Below are positions 34,889-48,390 of a stretch of 64,000 bases of DNA, piece after piece. Position 1 is the stretch's first letter; every line of letters begins with the position of its first letter. Source of the stretch: Pseudeuparius sepicola (Eukaryota > Arthropoda > Insecta > Coleoptera > Anthribidae). The notes under the pieces were generated by a model that worked only from the letters and a program-made list of their open reading frames with translations, was not told where the DNA came from and ran no database searches. The stretch lies in NCBI GenBank assembly GCA_963920635.1, contig OY987298.1, forward strand, positions 62,043,949 through 62,107,948, in the 5' to 3' direction. The translations under genes and the position numbers were made by a program.

Positions 34889-35006
34889 CATAATGCCTAA
34901 AGCTTTACCCAAGTCTTTCGTCGTCTCAGTCTTCCCTGTTCCCGCAGGACCTGCTGGTGCACCGCCCATGATCAAGTGCAAGCTTTGCGTGAGCGTTATG
35001 TAACAC
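34889..35006 (-). CDS. Dnah9/11/17-like: Outer-arm beta dynein heavy chain, exon j (AAA1 Walker A)
   Basis: Codons 1869-1908. The acceptor GGTAATTTCAG completes an Arg codon, and the donor is ATTATG/GTAAGTT. The exon encodes [19 protein letters not shown] followed by the Walker A loop GPAGTGKT (residues about 1888-1895). This is the main ATP-hydrolysing site of dynein, in AAA1. All key P-loop residues (Gly, Lys, Thr) are present, which supports a working motor. Phase is 0 at the donor. Confidence 0.97.
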
Positions 35007-36418
35007 CTGAAATTACCGTGCCTAGTAAGTTTGCTGCAAGTTGAATAGTTTCCGGAAATTGGTAGGCTTCGACAATTATTAGGTATTTCAAGATCGCATC
35101 TGCTGGATGCCGACATTCACGTGCCTGCATACGCAGTGGCACAAAGTTTGCTCATACCTAGGTACTCTAAAATGGATTTCGTAGTTACCTAATACTATAC
35201 TGAACTACTTTTTTGTTCGTATGTGTCAAACATATTGATATTTTTTGGGCAGAACTTATGATTCAAAAAAGAACATTTATTTGTTGTGTTGTGATTGGTC
35301 CGTGAGCGTACGTAAAGACATGGTGTGTTGTGATTGGTCCGGGAGCGTTTAGAGTGCGCAACTTTTACGTCCGTGTATCATACAATATTTTTTGTTCGAA
35401 TGTGCTTATATGTAGGTATTTAAAAAAAAGTAAAAAATTAAAATCAGAAATGATATTGTATATTGAGGTGTGCCTATAATGCATTATTCATGAGAATGTT
35501 ATTTTGTTGTATTTCTTTTATTAATACTATATGATATTTAATCTGATTGACTCCTGCGGTTCGCCAGCCTCGACTGCGCCTCGGTCGGCGAACTCCACAG
35601 TCGTCAGAAAAACTCAACTTTTCGACCTTGTATACTTTAAGTCTTTTCTTACTATATTTATGTTGGATGGCCCCAAGGCCCCTGGAATGACAGGAGACGG
35701 CAGACCTGTTACTCAGAATATTTGATGTTTTGTTAGGATATTGAAATTATTTAATTTTAATTTTTTTTCACTTCCCTTTGTTTACTTCATAAAAATAATA
35801 TTTAGAAGCTATGGTGGAAAACCTCCGCCCGCGAAATAATTGCGCGCGTCTCTCATTCGAAGTTCATACTTCAACTTCTAATTTCGATGTTTTAACTTGT
35901 ATTATGAATTTTAGGCGGAGATCTAGCCTCTGGTAAATACCCTGAGAGAAATAATTGGTTATTTCTCTGAGTAAATACCTAATACCTATGAACAGGACGC
36001 GTGAAAGATTTGTAAAACAGCAGTTCATTCATTTGTGTGCAAACCATGTGGATTGCAGTCTGACAATAAACGTAGCAGTAGGTACCTACTGGCCTTAAAA
36101 CAACTGAGAAGATTTACATACACTTATCAACACCACTATACAAATAATGTCAACTCTGGGAAATACTTTCATCACATACCTACCTAACTATAATTATATG
36201 TTAAAATTGAGTTTCCTTTTGTATCTTGTGGTCAAGGTCAAAAGTCGAGGTGGTGAAGGAGTACAGTAGATAAATTCGGAATTCGGCAGCAAGAAATACG
36301 AAATCAATTTGTTACAATGACATAATTTTTCAGAGTGTCCCAAAAAGAGTATCAAGAAGTGGTGCAGAGATAGAGCACCCGCTGGGGAATCCGAATCACC
36401 CACATGTACATACATGTA
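35007..36418. other. Intron sequence, nothing firmly identified
   Basis: A duplicated TGTGTTGTGATTGGTCCG motif occurs near 35288 and 35322. A moderately GC-rich patch lies at 35550-35620. No coding or terminal-repeat structure was recognised. Confidence 0.4.
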
Positions 36419-37305
36419 CAGTGCCCGCCAAGAAGTTAGAACCACAAGGTATTTTTTTTTATTTTTGGGCTAAGATGAAACTACTCTGGGGCGATCATCT
36501 CTGCTTCCAAAAAGATTCGAAATGAGATCACTAAATGTCGTGACGACGCCATTTGTCAAAAATGACATTTAATTAAATAAATGGCCAAAATACGCTTTAT
36601 TTGAGATTTTATCAAAAAAAGTTATTTGAAAAAGTTGCTTGGAATTTTATTTTACCCCTATGTGCAAATTTTCAGACAAAAATTCTGCCAATGGTAAATT
36701 GTTATTTTTTTGAAAAAATATAAAAACTAATAAATTTAATTTTTTCGGTGTGCCATATTTGACTTTAGAATTGTTTTCCTATCATCTAAACGTGTTATTT
36801 TTTAGTTATGGACCCTTTTTTGGTCGTAATCAGCTAGTTTCAAGAAAAAACTCAACTAACAAGGTGCAATTTTGGACGATTTATTTTTTGTTACAATGTA
36901 TGTATTGCCAGTTGAGTTGAGCTAAACTAAAAAATATCACGTTTGGATGCTAGGCAAACAATTCTAAAGCCAAATATGGCACACCGAAAAAAATTAAATT
37001 TATTAGTTTTCATATTTTTTCAAAAAAATAAAAAATATCATTGTTAGAATTTTTGACTGAAAATTTGTACATAGGGGTAAAATAAAAGTTCAAGCAACTT
37101 TTTCAAATTACTTTTTTCGATAAAATCACAAATAAAGCGTATTTTGGCCATTTATTGAATTAAATGTCATTTTTGACAGGTATGTCAAATGACGTCACGA
37201 CGTTTAATGATCACATTTCGAATCTTTTTGGAAGCAGAGATAATCGCCCAAAAATAAAAAAAATAAACCCTTTTGGTTCCAACTCCAACTTTTTGGCGGG
37301 CACTG
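36419..37305. mobile_element. Palindromic MITE, CAGTGCCCGCCAA ends
   Basis: CAGTGCCCGCCAAGAAGTT at the left and its near-inverse at the right are flanked by TA. The arms pair over about 400 bp each, including GCCAAAATACGC and its inverse and a TGACGTCACGACG stretch. It looks like a Tc1/mariner-type non-autonomous element. Confidence 0.85.
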
Positions 37306-37540
37306 TATATGATCTTTTTTTGTAGTTTGGGAATTATGATTTTTGTGTAATTTTTCAGTGATTTTCGACTTTTCAGCTTATTTTGGCTATAATCATAGTA
37401 AGTAAGTGAGATAAATGCCTGATTTTTATTAAAATATTTAGCGAAAACTTTTTTACCACCGTTATTTTAAAAGCATTCTTATTTCATTTGTTTTCAACGC
37501 GGAATTTCACATTGCATTGCGCACTAGTGGAATTTGAAGC

Positions 37541-37857
37541 TATTGAAAAATGATAAATATAAAAGTTTTAGGAAAAGTTCTTCTCATCTTTATGCACTTA
37601 TCAGAAAAACAATTGTGCCAAACTTATGGTTTTTAAATAGAACACCCTGTATATATTCACATATTTAAAGTCTACACGTCTTTCCGATTCCAATGATATT
37701 ATAATATATGTCATATATTATGTTTAATCCAATCAAATAACACATACGAGGTGTTATGTTATATGCGTCCCAAACGCAACATTCAATTGTTTTTCTGATA
37801 AGTACATAAAGATGAGAAAAACTTTTCCTACAACTTTTCTATTTACCATTTATCGAT
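37541..37857. mobile_element. Small palindromic element
   Basis: Two inverted stems of about 75 bp (AAAAGTTTTAGGAAAAGTTC through AACAATTG and its inverse) enclose about 165 bp. An ACACCCTGTATA end lies between them. Confidence 0.6.
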
Positions 37858-37866
37858 AGGGAAAAC

Positions 37867-38305
37867 CCAATGACGTCAAAACCTATAGACGTGGTACCCC
37901 ATTGTTAAAATGCCCTTTATTTTGACTCCAAGATTAAATATATCCACATACTACTCTAAAAACATGCTACAAACAAAGACAGAAAGTCAACCATCAACCA
38001 ACTATACACCCGGTGATTTCCGGTTATAGTTCCTCCAGAATCACACTTAGATATCGCATGTTTTTTCTTGTTTGGGGGCGCCGGAAGCATCGGAAACCTC
38101 ACCTGAAGACTCGGGGGATGGTCTAACGACGTCAGCCTCCGAGCCCAGAGTCGAAATAAGTTCGCTACGGCTCGACAAAAAGGGGCAATTTCTCACAATC
38201 TCGCGACATTTTCGGAATAATTTAATGGAGCGCTTAGATTGTGATTAGTTCTGGGCGTCAAGCGTTTATCAAAACAAACCTGTCTATAGGTTCTGACGTC
38301 ATTGG
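37867..38305. mobile_element. MITE with CCAATGACGTCA termini, copy 2
   Basis: This belongs to the same family as 9187-9590, in the opposite orientation. The flanks GAAAAC (37861-37866) and GAAAAC (38306-38311) form a perfect 6-bp duplication that differs from that of copy 1. It is 439 bp and non-coding. Confidence 0.87.
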
Positions 38306-38311
38306 GAAAAC

Positions 38312-40979
38312 CAGAATACGGTAGTTCATCTTGTCAAATATGTCAAATGGAGCCAAACTATATACGGTAATTAACCCATTCTATTCTGGGTCACTGTGAA
38401 TCTCCTTTCTCAGTTTTAAATTAATCTAAAATAAATTATGAATGCAGTCTACTTCATAGTTTACTGAACAGTCTTATCGGTTGTGTGAAAAATTGCATAA
38501 AAGTCGGGCTCCGTTTGGCATATTTGACAAGATGGACTCTCTCTGTATTCTGGTCTTCTCTGTGACACTATTGACAAAGACACTAAGTTCAGACTGGGGT
38601 ATAAAGGTGGGATCTGTCAAACGATATTTTCGATATTTAAAAGGTAAATCGCGAGTTAAGATTTTAGTATCTCTGTATTGAGAATAAAAATATAATCTTA
38701 ATTTTAGCGACATTTATATAATAATTTAAACTCTCATACTTTAATAGTTATCGAATAGATATCGAATATAATATTGTAGATACTTCACCACTACACCATA
38801 TGTATACCAACCTGACGAATGCCAATAAACATTCTTTTTATACCGTGTGCATGTGTTAAGTATTATCAAGGGCAGGAAAAGAAATGTAGTCGTGAACCAT
38901 TTTTTCAAATATTATCTAATTGAAACTTAAATTACCTGTATTGCATAAAGTACAGTGTACGTACAACTAGTTAAGCAATGCATATTGCATGCTCCTGCAC
39001 ATGAAGGCACTGGGCTTCGCCTCATGTCAAAACTTTTGATCTCAAGGAAATTATCGATGGCTACAATTTCAGATTTGTAACAGGTAAGTAAAAGATAAAA
39101 TAGCTGTATATTAATGATGATTATGATATCTGTTGGATTGAAGATCAATAATAATAAAAACAATCTTAGAAGAGCATTATTCTATTAGTCGGCATACCGA
39201 TATTTAAAAAATCATTATCATTGTGTAAAACACCATTGGACGCAGGTGAAGGAAATATCCCAGCTATTAGCTCACCTGCGTCCAATGGTGTTTCACAAAC
39301 AAAAATCCCACTGTAAAGTACGATAAGATAATAATAAGCTACAGTAGGATATTACGATAAAAGGGAAATTGGCAGGCGAGGATACAGTAAGTAGGGGACG
39401 AGACTACAATACGAACGTATTAGTCTTGTTTATGGATACTCTAGTTAGCCAATGTCTGACACTGACATATGGACATGGCAGAAATATAGTAGATACAGGG
39501 GACAGATTTTGCAAAAAATAAAGTTGGCCAGCTGTTTTTTTGGTAGATTTTAATAGTAGAAAATTAGTAGACAATAACTGGGCCATTTTAATTTTTGGCG
39601 CCATCTGTTGCTTGTATCCAATATTGCTCTCGTATCCTTATGACTCTGTCACACATTGGCTAACTAGGGATTCCATAAACAAGGGTATTAGGTATTAGGT
39701 GAAAAACAAATGGCAGTGCTCCACTCCACACTTTCAAAAGTGTCATATCTTTAATGTCGGTAAAAGCATCAGTTTTTATGGCAGCACTTTAACATTGGAC
39801 ATAAAATGACATTTTAAAATGAAAGCAAATGCTTAATTTTCAAGGTACAGGGCGTTAAAATTTACAAAATACGTGCTTTCTGTAACAATATGTAAGTTTT
39901 CTAAAATGTGGTGTAAACGATACGTTACATAGCTATCTTCAAAATAATATATGAAATTGCAGAAATAGGTAAGTCATCACTCATCACTCCTCAGGTTCTG
40001 CTTTGGCTATGATTTAAAGAGAAGAATACGAGTACCACTCTATAAACCTGTACATCACCCTTCATGAAATATAACTCACCTAATCTGCTTCGGGTAGGTA
40101 CACTTATTTTTTGGTCAACCTTTAAACAACCAATGTTAGCTGTTAGGCAAAGTCTTATAATAATAATACCAAGTACCCACTGGTTAGGAATAGTTGTGTA
40201 AAATCCTCTTTTGATTGTTTAGATATCAACGCTGCACAGTGAAATGAGGAGGACAATGTTGAAGTTTTCTAGCGAAGCATGTCTGTGACCTTCGATACAT
40301 TGCTTTGCTGAACAAATTACTGATTTGTGTTCCTTATATTTACAAATACTATAGTTTTCTAAGGTTTTCCGAAATACCTACTTGAGCAAATGCCATCCCA
40401 GTTCCATATCTGGAAGGAGCCGGCCTTAGCCGCAAATATCAAAGAAGCCGAAATAATTTTAATTTGGTGTACTCCTAGTTTGGAGTATTGCGTGAGTATT
40501 ATGAGAGTGAGAATTATTATTATTATTATAAACATACAAGATTGGTCTGGAATAGTAGTACCTGTCATACCTTACAAAGATTACGAAAAACCCCCGGGAA
40601 CTTTGGATCGATTAATAGGAAGCTTGTATTAGAATTGTAAAAACTTGTAAAAATAAAACATGAGCTACTTAATTAGGAAAAGTTAGGTCGTGTTGTAATA
40701 ACCATGGCGTGCCAACTCATTTTTAAAGATTTATTTTTAATTGTAATTATCCTTGAAGAAACGTACTTCCGAGGTGAAACCAAACCGTTTGCACGCCGCT
40801 TGCATGCATCGTCACTTAATAGTATCACAAAGAGCCAAGCCGTTTACAAATGCTTTGTCTCAGACAGACTGCTCTCATAATCTGATCAAGTAGGAAGCCC
40901 ACAGAGCGGCTTCTTTATGTTTATTTCATAATGGAGAAAAGAAGACTGTAGTAATGTGTAAGCTCGATCTGGACCTTAC
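38312..40979. other. Intron sequence with one perfect hairpin
   Basis: No gene or complete transposon was recognised apart from the hairpin at 39228-39293. A short ATT repeat lies near 40512-40530. Confidence 0.45.
39228..39293. repeat. 66-nt hairpin with 22-bp perfect stem
   Basis: AAACACCATTGGACGCAGGT continuing GA (39228-39249) pairs without mismatch with 39272-39293 around a 22-nt loop. It has pre-miRNA-like dimensions but could equally be a tiny MITE relic. No expression evidence is available. Confidence 0.7.
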
Positions 40980-41367
40980 CTATCGGTGAGCGGCGTGATG
41001 ACCAGCCGCGGCGTGTTCCCCAGGTACTCGTACGAGTACCTGAACTGCGCGTCGCAAATGTTGGCGAAACAGTCCTTCTGCTTGTCGTCCCAGCGGTGGC
41101 GCAGCTGGCTCTGCCACTGGAACGCCTGCGAGTTCTCCACCTTCATCACGATCATCTTGGCCACGACGTCGCGCGAATGCACGTCAATCGTGCAGATCGT
41201 CATGATCTTCTGGCGTTCGCCGGCCGTAAGATCGCCCAGGAGCAGGTTGATGAGCGCGTTGAGTTGGTTGATCTGCTTGCGCTGATAGTCTTTCAGGGCG
41301 TTCTCGTAGCCTTCTTCGAGGCGGGCGAAGGCCATGTTCACCTCCGTGGTCCACCAGATTTGGGTGC
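40980..41367 (-). CDS. Dnah9/11/17-like: Outer-arm beta dynein heavy chain, exon i (linker to AAA1)
   Basis: Codons 1740-1868, sharing a Gly codon with exon h. The acceptor is CTCACACACAG and the donor GATAG/GTAAGG. The product [20 protein letters not shown], then [20 protein letters not shown], then [18 protein letters not shown] is nearly invariant among outer-arm beta chains and leads directly into AAA1. This exon is clearly more GC-rich than its neighbours (many codons end in G or C), which stands out against the AT-rich surroundings. Confidence 0.97.
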
Positions 41368-42538
41368 CTGTGTGTGAGGTGTTTTTGGTAAAAGACATTA
41401 ACGAGTAAAGCTGTAGTCTAGTAATAGAGAGTTAAAGTTAACGCCCTACACGTAGACGTAGGCGTAGAAAATGACAGCTACGCATGCGCGTTAAAGAGTT
41501 TTCGAACGTACATTATTTTACCATAAATTATGTAATTTAATGTAAATTAACAATATATTACGAACAATCATGAAAAATTACATGCATTTGCATGTAATAA
41601 TAACTCGAAGCATGCGCATGGTAAGGCTTCTAGAAGCCTGACGGCTTCCTCCATTGGACCTGGTGAGTGGCGTGCGCTATTCATAGAGTACCGTGTCCCT
41701 GTCGAATGTCGTATTCCGGAATACTGCATAGTGCATCGACGAATTTACCACGCAAAATAATAATTATTGTAGTGCAGAGCGGCGCAGCACGCCGGCCATT
41801 TCACAGGACGCCGGAGGGAACAGCCAGTTGCACTACTGGGCATCAGAGACAACAGACAGACGTGCGGAGTCAGGTCCTGCCCGTCGCCATATTTTCAACA
41901 CGCCACGCTTGAACCTGCTTGCTTTTTCGGATTCCTTATACCTACTATACCTAACCAATTATTGTTAACAGTAAGTACCTATAGTATAACTGAAATGAAT
42001 TTAAAATGTCAATTTTGTGTTAACAATAATAGAGTTGATTAGTTGATATTTTTGTTATATAAACTTTTAGGTATTTTGTTAGAGGTGTAGGTTACTGTCT
42101 TCATTTTGTGACTTTATCGTAATATTTTGTGGCATTTGGCCTAATATGTCTCTGATATCTCAGGAATCAGGTAAATTAAGAGAAATATATTTTTAAGTTT
42201 GTTACTGTTTTCTTTACAAATATGATTAAATAGTTTGTAGCAAAGGGTATTTTTTTATTTTTTTATAATTATAACCGGGCTACTAAATTAAAAAGTTGTT
42301 TACAATGAAATAGGAGCAAATTTGAAATTTGAGGTGAATTTTAAAATAATCATTTTTTATGAAAAACAAATTTTATGAGTACCTACGTATTTATTTATTC
42401 TGTAAGCAAACGTTTTTAAATAATTAGGTACTTTTCTAAATAGTCCTTATAGACAGCGACCTAACGGCCAGGCTTTCACTTTGTCGGCAAGAATCGAACC
42501 ACTATTCGGTAAAATTTCGGCTGTATTAAAATATAATA
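41368..42538. other. Intron sequence, nothing firmly identified
   Basis: Short GC-richer stretches occur at 41440-41660 and 41770-41920. There is no conserved peptide, RNA gene or transposon end. Confidence 0.4.
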
Positions 42539-43146
42539 CAGGGTATTTCCTAAACATGCGGCACAAATTTAAGGGGACATTCCTTAGGTCAGAATAAGGA
42601 AAAAGTTCGTATAAGATATGCCCAAAAAAGCTTAATTTTAGAAATACATTTTGTCAAAAAATTGTTTCTATCTAAAAACCGTTTGGGCCGAATTCATTAA
42701 AATTTTTACAGTTTTTTTATGGGTGTATTTTTCACAAAAATAATAACGCCCAGTATATTTTTGCAATTTTCATTGCTTTCAGTAATAAAGCAATTAGATA
42801 TAATAAAAATACAACTTTTTGTCTCTTATTTTTTCGTATAGCTTCGTTCTGGAGAAAAAAAAACGGACCTTTGCAAGTCCCTAAGTTTGAATTTTATTTA
42901 TTTTTCTCGAAAACGAAGCGACATACGAAAAAAATCAAGGAACAAAAAGGTTGTATTTTTATTTGCTTTATTAAAAACAATTCCTAGATAGTAATAAAAA
43001 ACACGTTTCTTACAAAACTTTAACATCCTGTATTTCGGAAATAAAGCTATTCTGGGCATTTTTTATAGAAATCTTTTTCTTATTTTGACCTTATACTTAT
43101 AGGAATATTCCCTTAAATTTGTGCCAGTTGTTTAGGAAACACCCTG
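42539..43146. mobile_element. Palindromic MITE, CAGGGTATTTCCTAAAC end
   Basis: The terminal repeats are inverse of each other and TA lies on both sides (42537-42538 and 43147-43148). The outer arms of about 150 bp pair and the centre is unpaired. It is 608 bp. Confidence 0.83.
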
Positions 43147-43747
43147 TATAGCCAGCTATCGGTGTAATTGACGTGTAACTTTACGACAACGAATATGTAA
43201 AGAAACGACAGTTAATAAGTAACTTTACCATAATTGAAAGAAAAAATATTCATACTCATTAGTAATATTACAAATATTTAATAAAATTACTTAGTTTCCT
43301 AGGTAATTTCATGGACGATAAATCGTAAATATACATTTATATTCAAGTAATTTTAGCTTTAAATACTAAATTAACATTAAAAAGCTACTCTATTTTACGG
43401 TTCAGTTTAAATGAAACTACATGCACTTTAATATAAATTTTAGGCAAATGCTGTGAATTCTTGAAAGTAAACCTAATGGTGCAGGTAAATATACATACTT
43501 GATGGAGTATAATTAAGTGCATTTACACGGTACCTATATTATGTAAATTTAAATATTCGAGGTAAATTTGCATCTCCTTAATAAATATTCATTAAAATAC
43601 AGGGCATTAAAATTACCCATTTAAATATATGTACATATTTTTTACTGTGTATATGATCTGTGTTGTGTAGCGTTGTGGCTCCATCGTATCTAGCCGTATA
43701 TCTGTTATATGAATGATTTATAGCGAAGAAAAGGTTCGTCATCTTAC
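43147..43747. other. Intron sequence, nothing recognised
   Basis: This is AT-rich sequence between the MITE and the donor of exon h. The reading frame running on from exon h to 43578 is non-conserved. Confidence 0.5.
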
Positions 43748-44729
43748 CACACAGGGCTGGTTGCGCTGGATAGTCATATATCCACACCTCTCTTGGTTTT
43801 TCATCGTAAGTGATTACTGCTTCACCAAACAGCTGATGCAAAGTGGCTCTCATGACTTCAATGACTCGATTTAACCAAAGCTCCACTTTTCCACTGCAAT
43901 CGCAAACGGTGACGAGGATTACGTGCTCATCATTTTCCTTTGAAATCATTTCCTTGGCTCGTTTAGAGTTTCGTCCTCCCTCTTGAATAAACACTAGTCT
44001 AGCCAGGGAATCAAACAATTTGGTTAAATGCTTTTGAATCAAATCTGGCTGGTTCCCGTTAGAAAGAATATCCAACAGATCTGCGGATGAAACAAAATAG
44101 AATCTTGGGAAGGCTAATCGCTTTGTTTCCAGGTAATCATTCAACGCCTTTTCGCATAGAGTCAGCTCGCTCAAAATGCCTTCTAGTTTTTCACATAGTC
44201 CCTGTCTATTTGTAGCTTTTATGATATTTGGCGTTTTCAACATTTCGTTTAGAACCTCTTTAAAATCCTTGTCGATTTTGTCAAATCGCCTTGAATCTTC
44301 TGGCAGCTGCGATCTTATATCTTCAGAGCCAATGAAAATGCTTTCAAGGTAACTCCACTTTCTTTGAACCTCAAAATATACTTGGATTACTTGATCCGCA
44401 TTGGATAACTTTCTCTGCCAATCGGAAACTTCGTCCAGGAAATAATCAATAAATTTTGAAGTCATCATATTTTGCAATGCCACTTGATTTTCTTCCAATG
44501 TCTCAATTATTTCTTCCGACACTGTTAGAAGACGCTGTTTGGTTCTATCATGGAGTTCTGTGCCGAACTCCATGACGGTCCATGTGGCGTTAAGTTCCTT
44601 AAGTACCTTCTCCATCGCCATTTCTTTAACAGATTTATCAACGATATTCTTAACTTCATCTTCGTAGTTGTGGAGATTTAATGCCAGCAAATCATTTAGG
44701 GTAGTCGAGTCATCCATGACAAACCTCAC
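43748..44729 (-). CDS. Dnah9/11/17-like: Outer-arm beta dynein heavy chain, exon h (linker)
   Basis: Codons 1413-1739 plus one base. The acceptor is CTCCAACAG and the donor TGTG/GTAAGAT. The product runs from VRFVMDDSTTLNDLLALNLH to EKPREVWIYDYPAQPALC. It contains GSEDIRSQLPEDSRRFDKID and, at about residues 1615-1640, RLAFPRFYFVSSADLLDIL, the hallmark of the linker domain. CDCSGKVELWLNRV is also family-typical. The reading frame continues into the intron to a stop at 43578, but the conserved sequence ends at the donor site. Confidence 0.96.
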
Positions 44730-45825
44730 CTGTTGGAGAAAGGGTACGGGTCAAGAATACAAACAGTTTGAAGTAATCGTTTTATTATAAACGTACAAAA
44801 TTAGTTGAATACATTTAAGTATAAAGGCGAAGTGCATTATTTAAAAAATTAATTTCCTAATAAATCTAAAGCGACATGCATGTATATGTACAGCATTGCG
44901 TTGAGAAAATATTTTGTTTTAATTGCTCGTATTAGTACTCACTGCTTGCTGAAGAAAAGCCCTTGCCTCTGGCTGCATGAAATCGGTGCAGTTATTAGAG
45001 AAATTGTAAGGTAGAAACCTTAAGCAACGTTTATAATCGTCAGAAAAATGTATAATAATTCTTATTACCTTTAATTCAGAAACTCTGACAAGTATTACTA
45101 ATTAGTACAGTAAATTTAAGGTTTAAAATTGCAATTAATTGGGTAAGAAAATTTTTTTATACGTCGATAGTACACCATATCGAAAGCTTAAATCCTAATT
45201 TTCGACCATCAACCCTTTGCAGGTTTTCCGCCATCTTGAATTTAGTGGTAAATTAGTTTTTCACGGATAACAGCTGTATTTTTAATTTTACCAAAAATAT
45301 AGCCAATACCATTTTTGAAGGAAAAAAGGTGCTCTACAAATTTGTTCTCTTGACATTTACTTGAATTTTGCATATATAACAAGTTATAAGAAAATAATCG
45401 AGAAAAAAGGGTTTTCAAATTTTTTTCGCATCTAATATCTTTTTTTCTGATAACGACAGCGCGAAATTTTCTTAACAAAAGTTGTTCAAAACAAAATTAC
45501 CTATGATATTTGTCTAAACAACTTTTTTCTATCAGCAATAGTTTATTTCTGGTAGCGTCTCAAAGTTAACGCAACGTCTCCTAGCACCTCGTAGGGTGCA
45601 AGTACCCGCGCTATACCTTGCCGGTACCTTGCAAATTTTCCCGAGTTTTTTTTATACTTGACTGTATTTTGACATTATTATGTAGAGCATAATAATTATT
45701 TCTGCCCGCGTGTCCGTTGTTTATGACTAGCGAACCGCAGAAGTAGGAAAAACAACTTTTTCTCCTTGTATCCTCCTTCTCCTTGTAACCAATATGTCTT
45801 ATTCGAATGTGCTTAGATACCTATA

Positions 45826-48374
45826 CAGGGTGTAACTAAACTGATGCTCAAAAATGAAACCACGTATTCTTGGAGTCAAAATAAGGGCACTTCTTCATAT
45901 ATTTTTTTCTCCTACGGGCCATAGTTTTTTTATACAGAGCGTAGAAATTTGGAGAAAAATACACATATTTCTTAGTATTTCTAGAAGTATACGAGATATT
46001 TTCTTCAAACTTGGCGTGTCACATGAGCAGATGAGCCGTCAAACTTAAGGTTGACATGAAGCTTCTGAGGCTCCCAGTTGCGGAGATACAGGGTGTTAGT
46101 AAAATTAATTAGTTCAGAAAAATATGAATACCCTGTATAATCGCATTTTTTAAATTTGTTTTGAATGGTAAATTCAATGGTTAACAAAAAGTATCTCTTA
46201 GTATTTTTTCATATTCTCAGCCGTTTTTTAATTATTTTCAAAGAACGGCAATGCTGCAATAAAAAAGTCATTTTAAGAATAGATCTAACAATCTGTGGAT
46301 GTCAATTAAACTTGTCATTATTTGAATCATTTGGCTGCCAACTTTGCACATTAGTATCAATATTTTGAAAAATTATATTTTCATTTGAAGAATAGGGTAC
46401 TTGACGAAATTTTACAAACTTGATAAAACAATTCCTGGACACTTGCCTAAGACCCTACGATTATTTAAAAAATATATATTTACGTAATTAGCAAGTTATT
46501 AGACACTCTTTGAAATTTGGCGGGAAAGCACTTATGACGTCACAAGTGTTTTATAACGGTAATTTGGCAACATAGCGATACCACTGAAGTGTTCTGACAC
46601 ATAACCTTTTTCGGCAGTGAAAGTTGCAACGAAAGTTGAAATTTCAAAATTCTAACCTCAAACTCTCAGACTTATGATTCCCCGTGAAACCACTTTTAGC
46701 GTTGATTGATTCCTTCTTCCATCGACGATTTTAGTCAAGAAGGTTTTTTTTTCGTAAATACTTATTCAATCGTTTCTCTGTAAATTTTTTTGGCTAGGTT
46801 GGGCCTAAAGTACGGAATTCGGGCTCAGTAGGTACTTCTAAGCACTATGGCGTCTTCATAAACGCGCCTTCAAGATGGTCCCTAGGCGGAGGTTCTCTCT
46901 TTATTGATAACTCATAATACTGTATTCTTACTACAACGTAGGTACAAACCTTTGCAGTTTTATCCCATGGATTTCGGCAGACGCTAACAGCATCCAATTT
47001 CGGCAAATTACAGATTGTCCTTTCAGGGTCCATGTCCATATGATACCTTACCTTACACATCACAACACGATAACTAGGTCCGCAAAGAATATATAATAGT
47101 TAATATCAATAACAAACTATAATAAATGGCACATCTACTAATATTTTGATTTAGCGAGATACGGAATGCACACGGAATGACAGTTGGCATCACGGGATGT
47201 CATTTGCCGATCAGAAAACCATACGTGTTAGATGACATGTGGATATATGAATAGGGTTAGATGCCTAGGTGGACGGGTAACGTTGCCAAATACGCGAATA
47301 TTTCCCCCATTATTGGTACCTGAATATTTATAGTATGTTCCGTATACAGATATTTTAACTAAAGTGTTACATGGCAGAGATGAAGGATATAGTTTCCAGC
47401 GTATGCAGCATAAACAGACACCATTTTGATATATAGGAGTCAATATACGGAACATATTCGTCATAAAAAGTCTTTATGTGACAAAATTTGTGTGTGCAAT
47501 TAATTGCGTTAGTTAAAGCTCAAAGGTTTCAATACATTAAGTAACAGATATTTATAGGCAAGCTGGAGATACTTGAATAGAAAACTGCAATTTGCCCTTG
47601 TTCAACGGATTATTGCAAACGGGCACCGGCAACGTTACAGTTCCATTTCTCCTGAGAGGCACAGAGTTGCCACGTTTGGCGTTCTGGACAATAGAACGAC
47701 GAAACTGAAGATTTCAGCCTGAACAAAATTGTGCAACTTTGTCTTTAATTATCATAAAAACTAAGGGTTAAAAGCCGTTGTTTCATTTATTACGTGTTAT
47801 GTTGGTGCATCTACTGTAAACAGAGTACAATTTTAGAGCAATTAAAAATATTGTCAAGTACCCTATTGACTGATATTCACTTTTGCTATGGACTTGCGAA
47901 TGGCAATAATAAACATGCGGAAACGCATAGTTGCGTGTATTGAAAGAGACGGCGGTCATTTCGAACATTTAATAATTTAATTTTCTAATAGCAATACGTT
48001 TCTTTTATTATTGTTTTTGCCTTTGTATTTTGTTAAATAAAGTTTAATTGGCATCCACAGATTGCTCGATTTATTTTTAAAGTGACTATTGTTCATTGCA
48101 GCGTTGCCGTTCTTCGAAAATAATTAAGAAACGGCTGCGAATATGAAAAAATACTAAGAGATACTTTTTGTTAACCATTGAATTAAACATTCAAAACAAA
48201 TTTAAAAAATGCGATTATACATACTAAGAAATATGTGTATTTTTCTCCAAACTTCTACGCTCTGTATAAAAAAAACTATGGCCCGTAGGAGAAAAAAATA
48301 TATGAAGAAGTGCCCTTATTTTGACTCCAAGAATACGTGGTTTAATTTTTGACCATCAGTTTAGTTATACCCTG
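45826..48374. mobile_element. TIR element, CAGGGTGTAACTAAACTGAT end
   Basis: The left arm (about 433 bp) and right arm (about 277 bp) are inverse copies and TA flanks both ends. About 1.8 kb of internal sequence (46259-48099) is not palindromic and shows no recognisable protein. It is the only large element of this group with a unique interior, which could hold a decayed gene. Confidence 0.75.
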
Positions 48375-48390
48375 TATAGGTACTAGCTAC

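Noticed and set aside
43578..43747. Extension of dynein exon h to the downstream stop
   Set aside because: Family similarity ends exactly at the GTAAG donor and resumes in exon i with matching phase.
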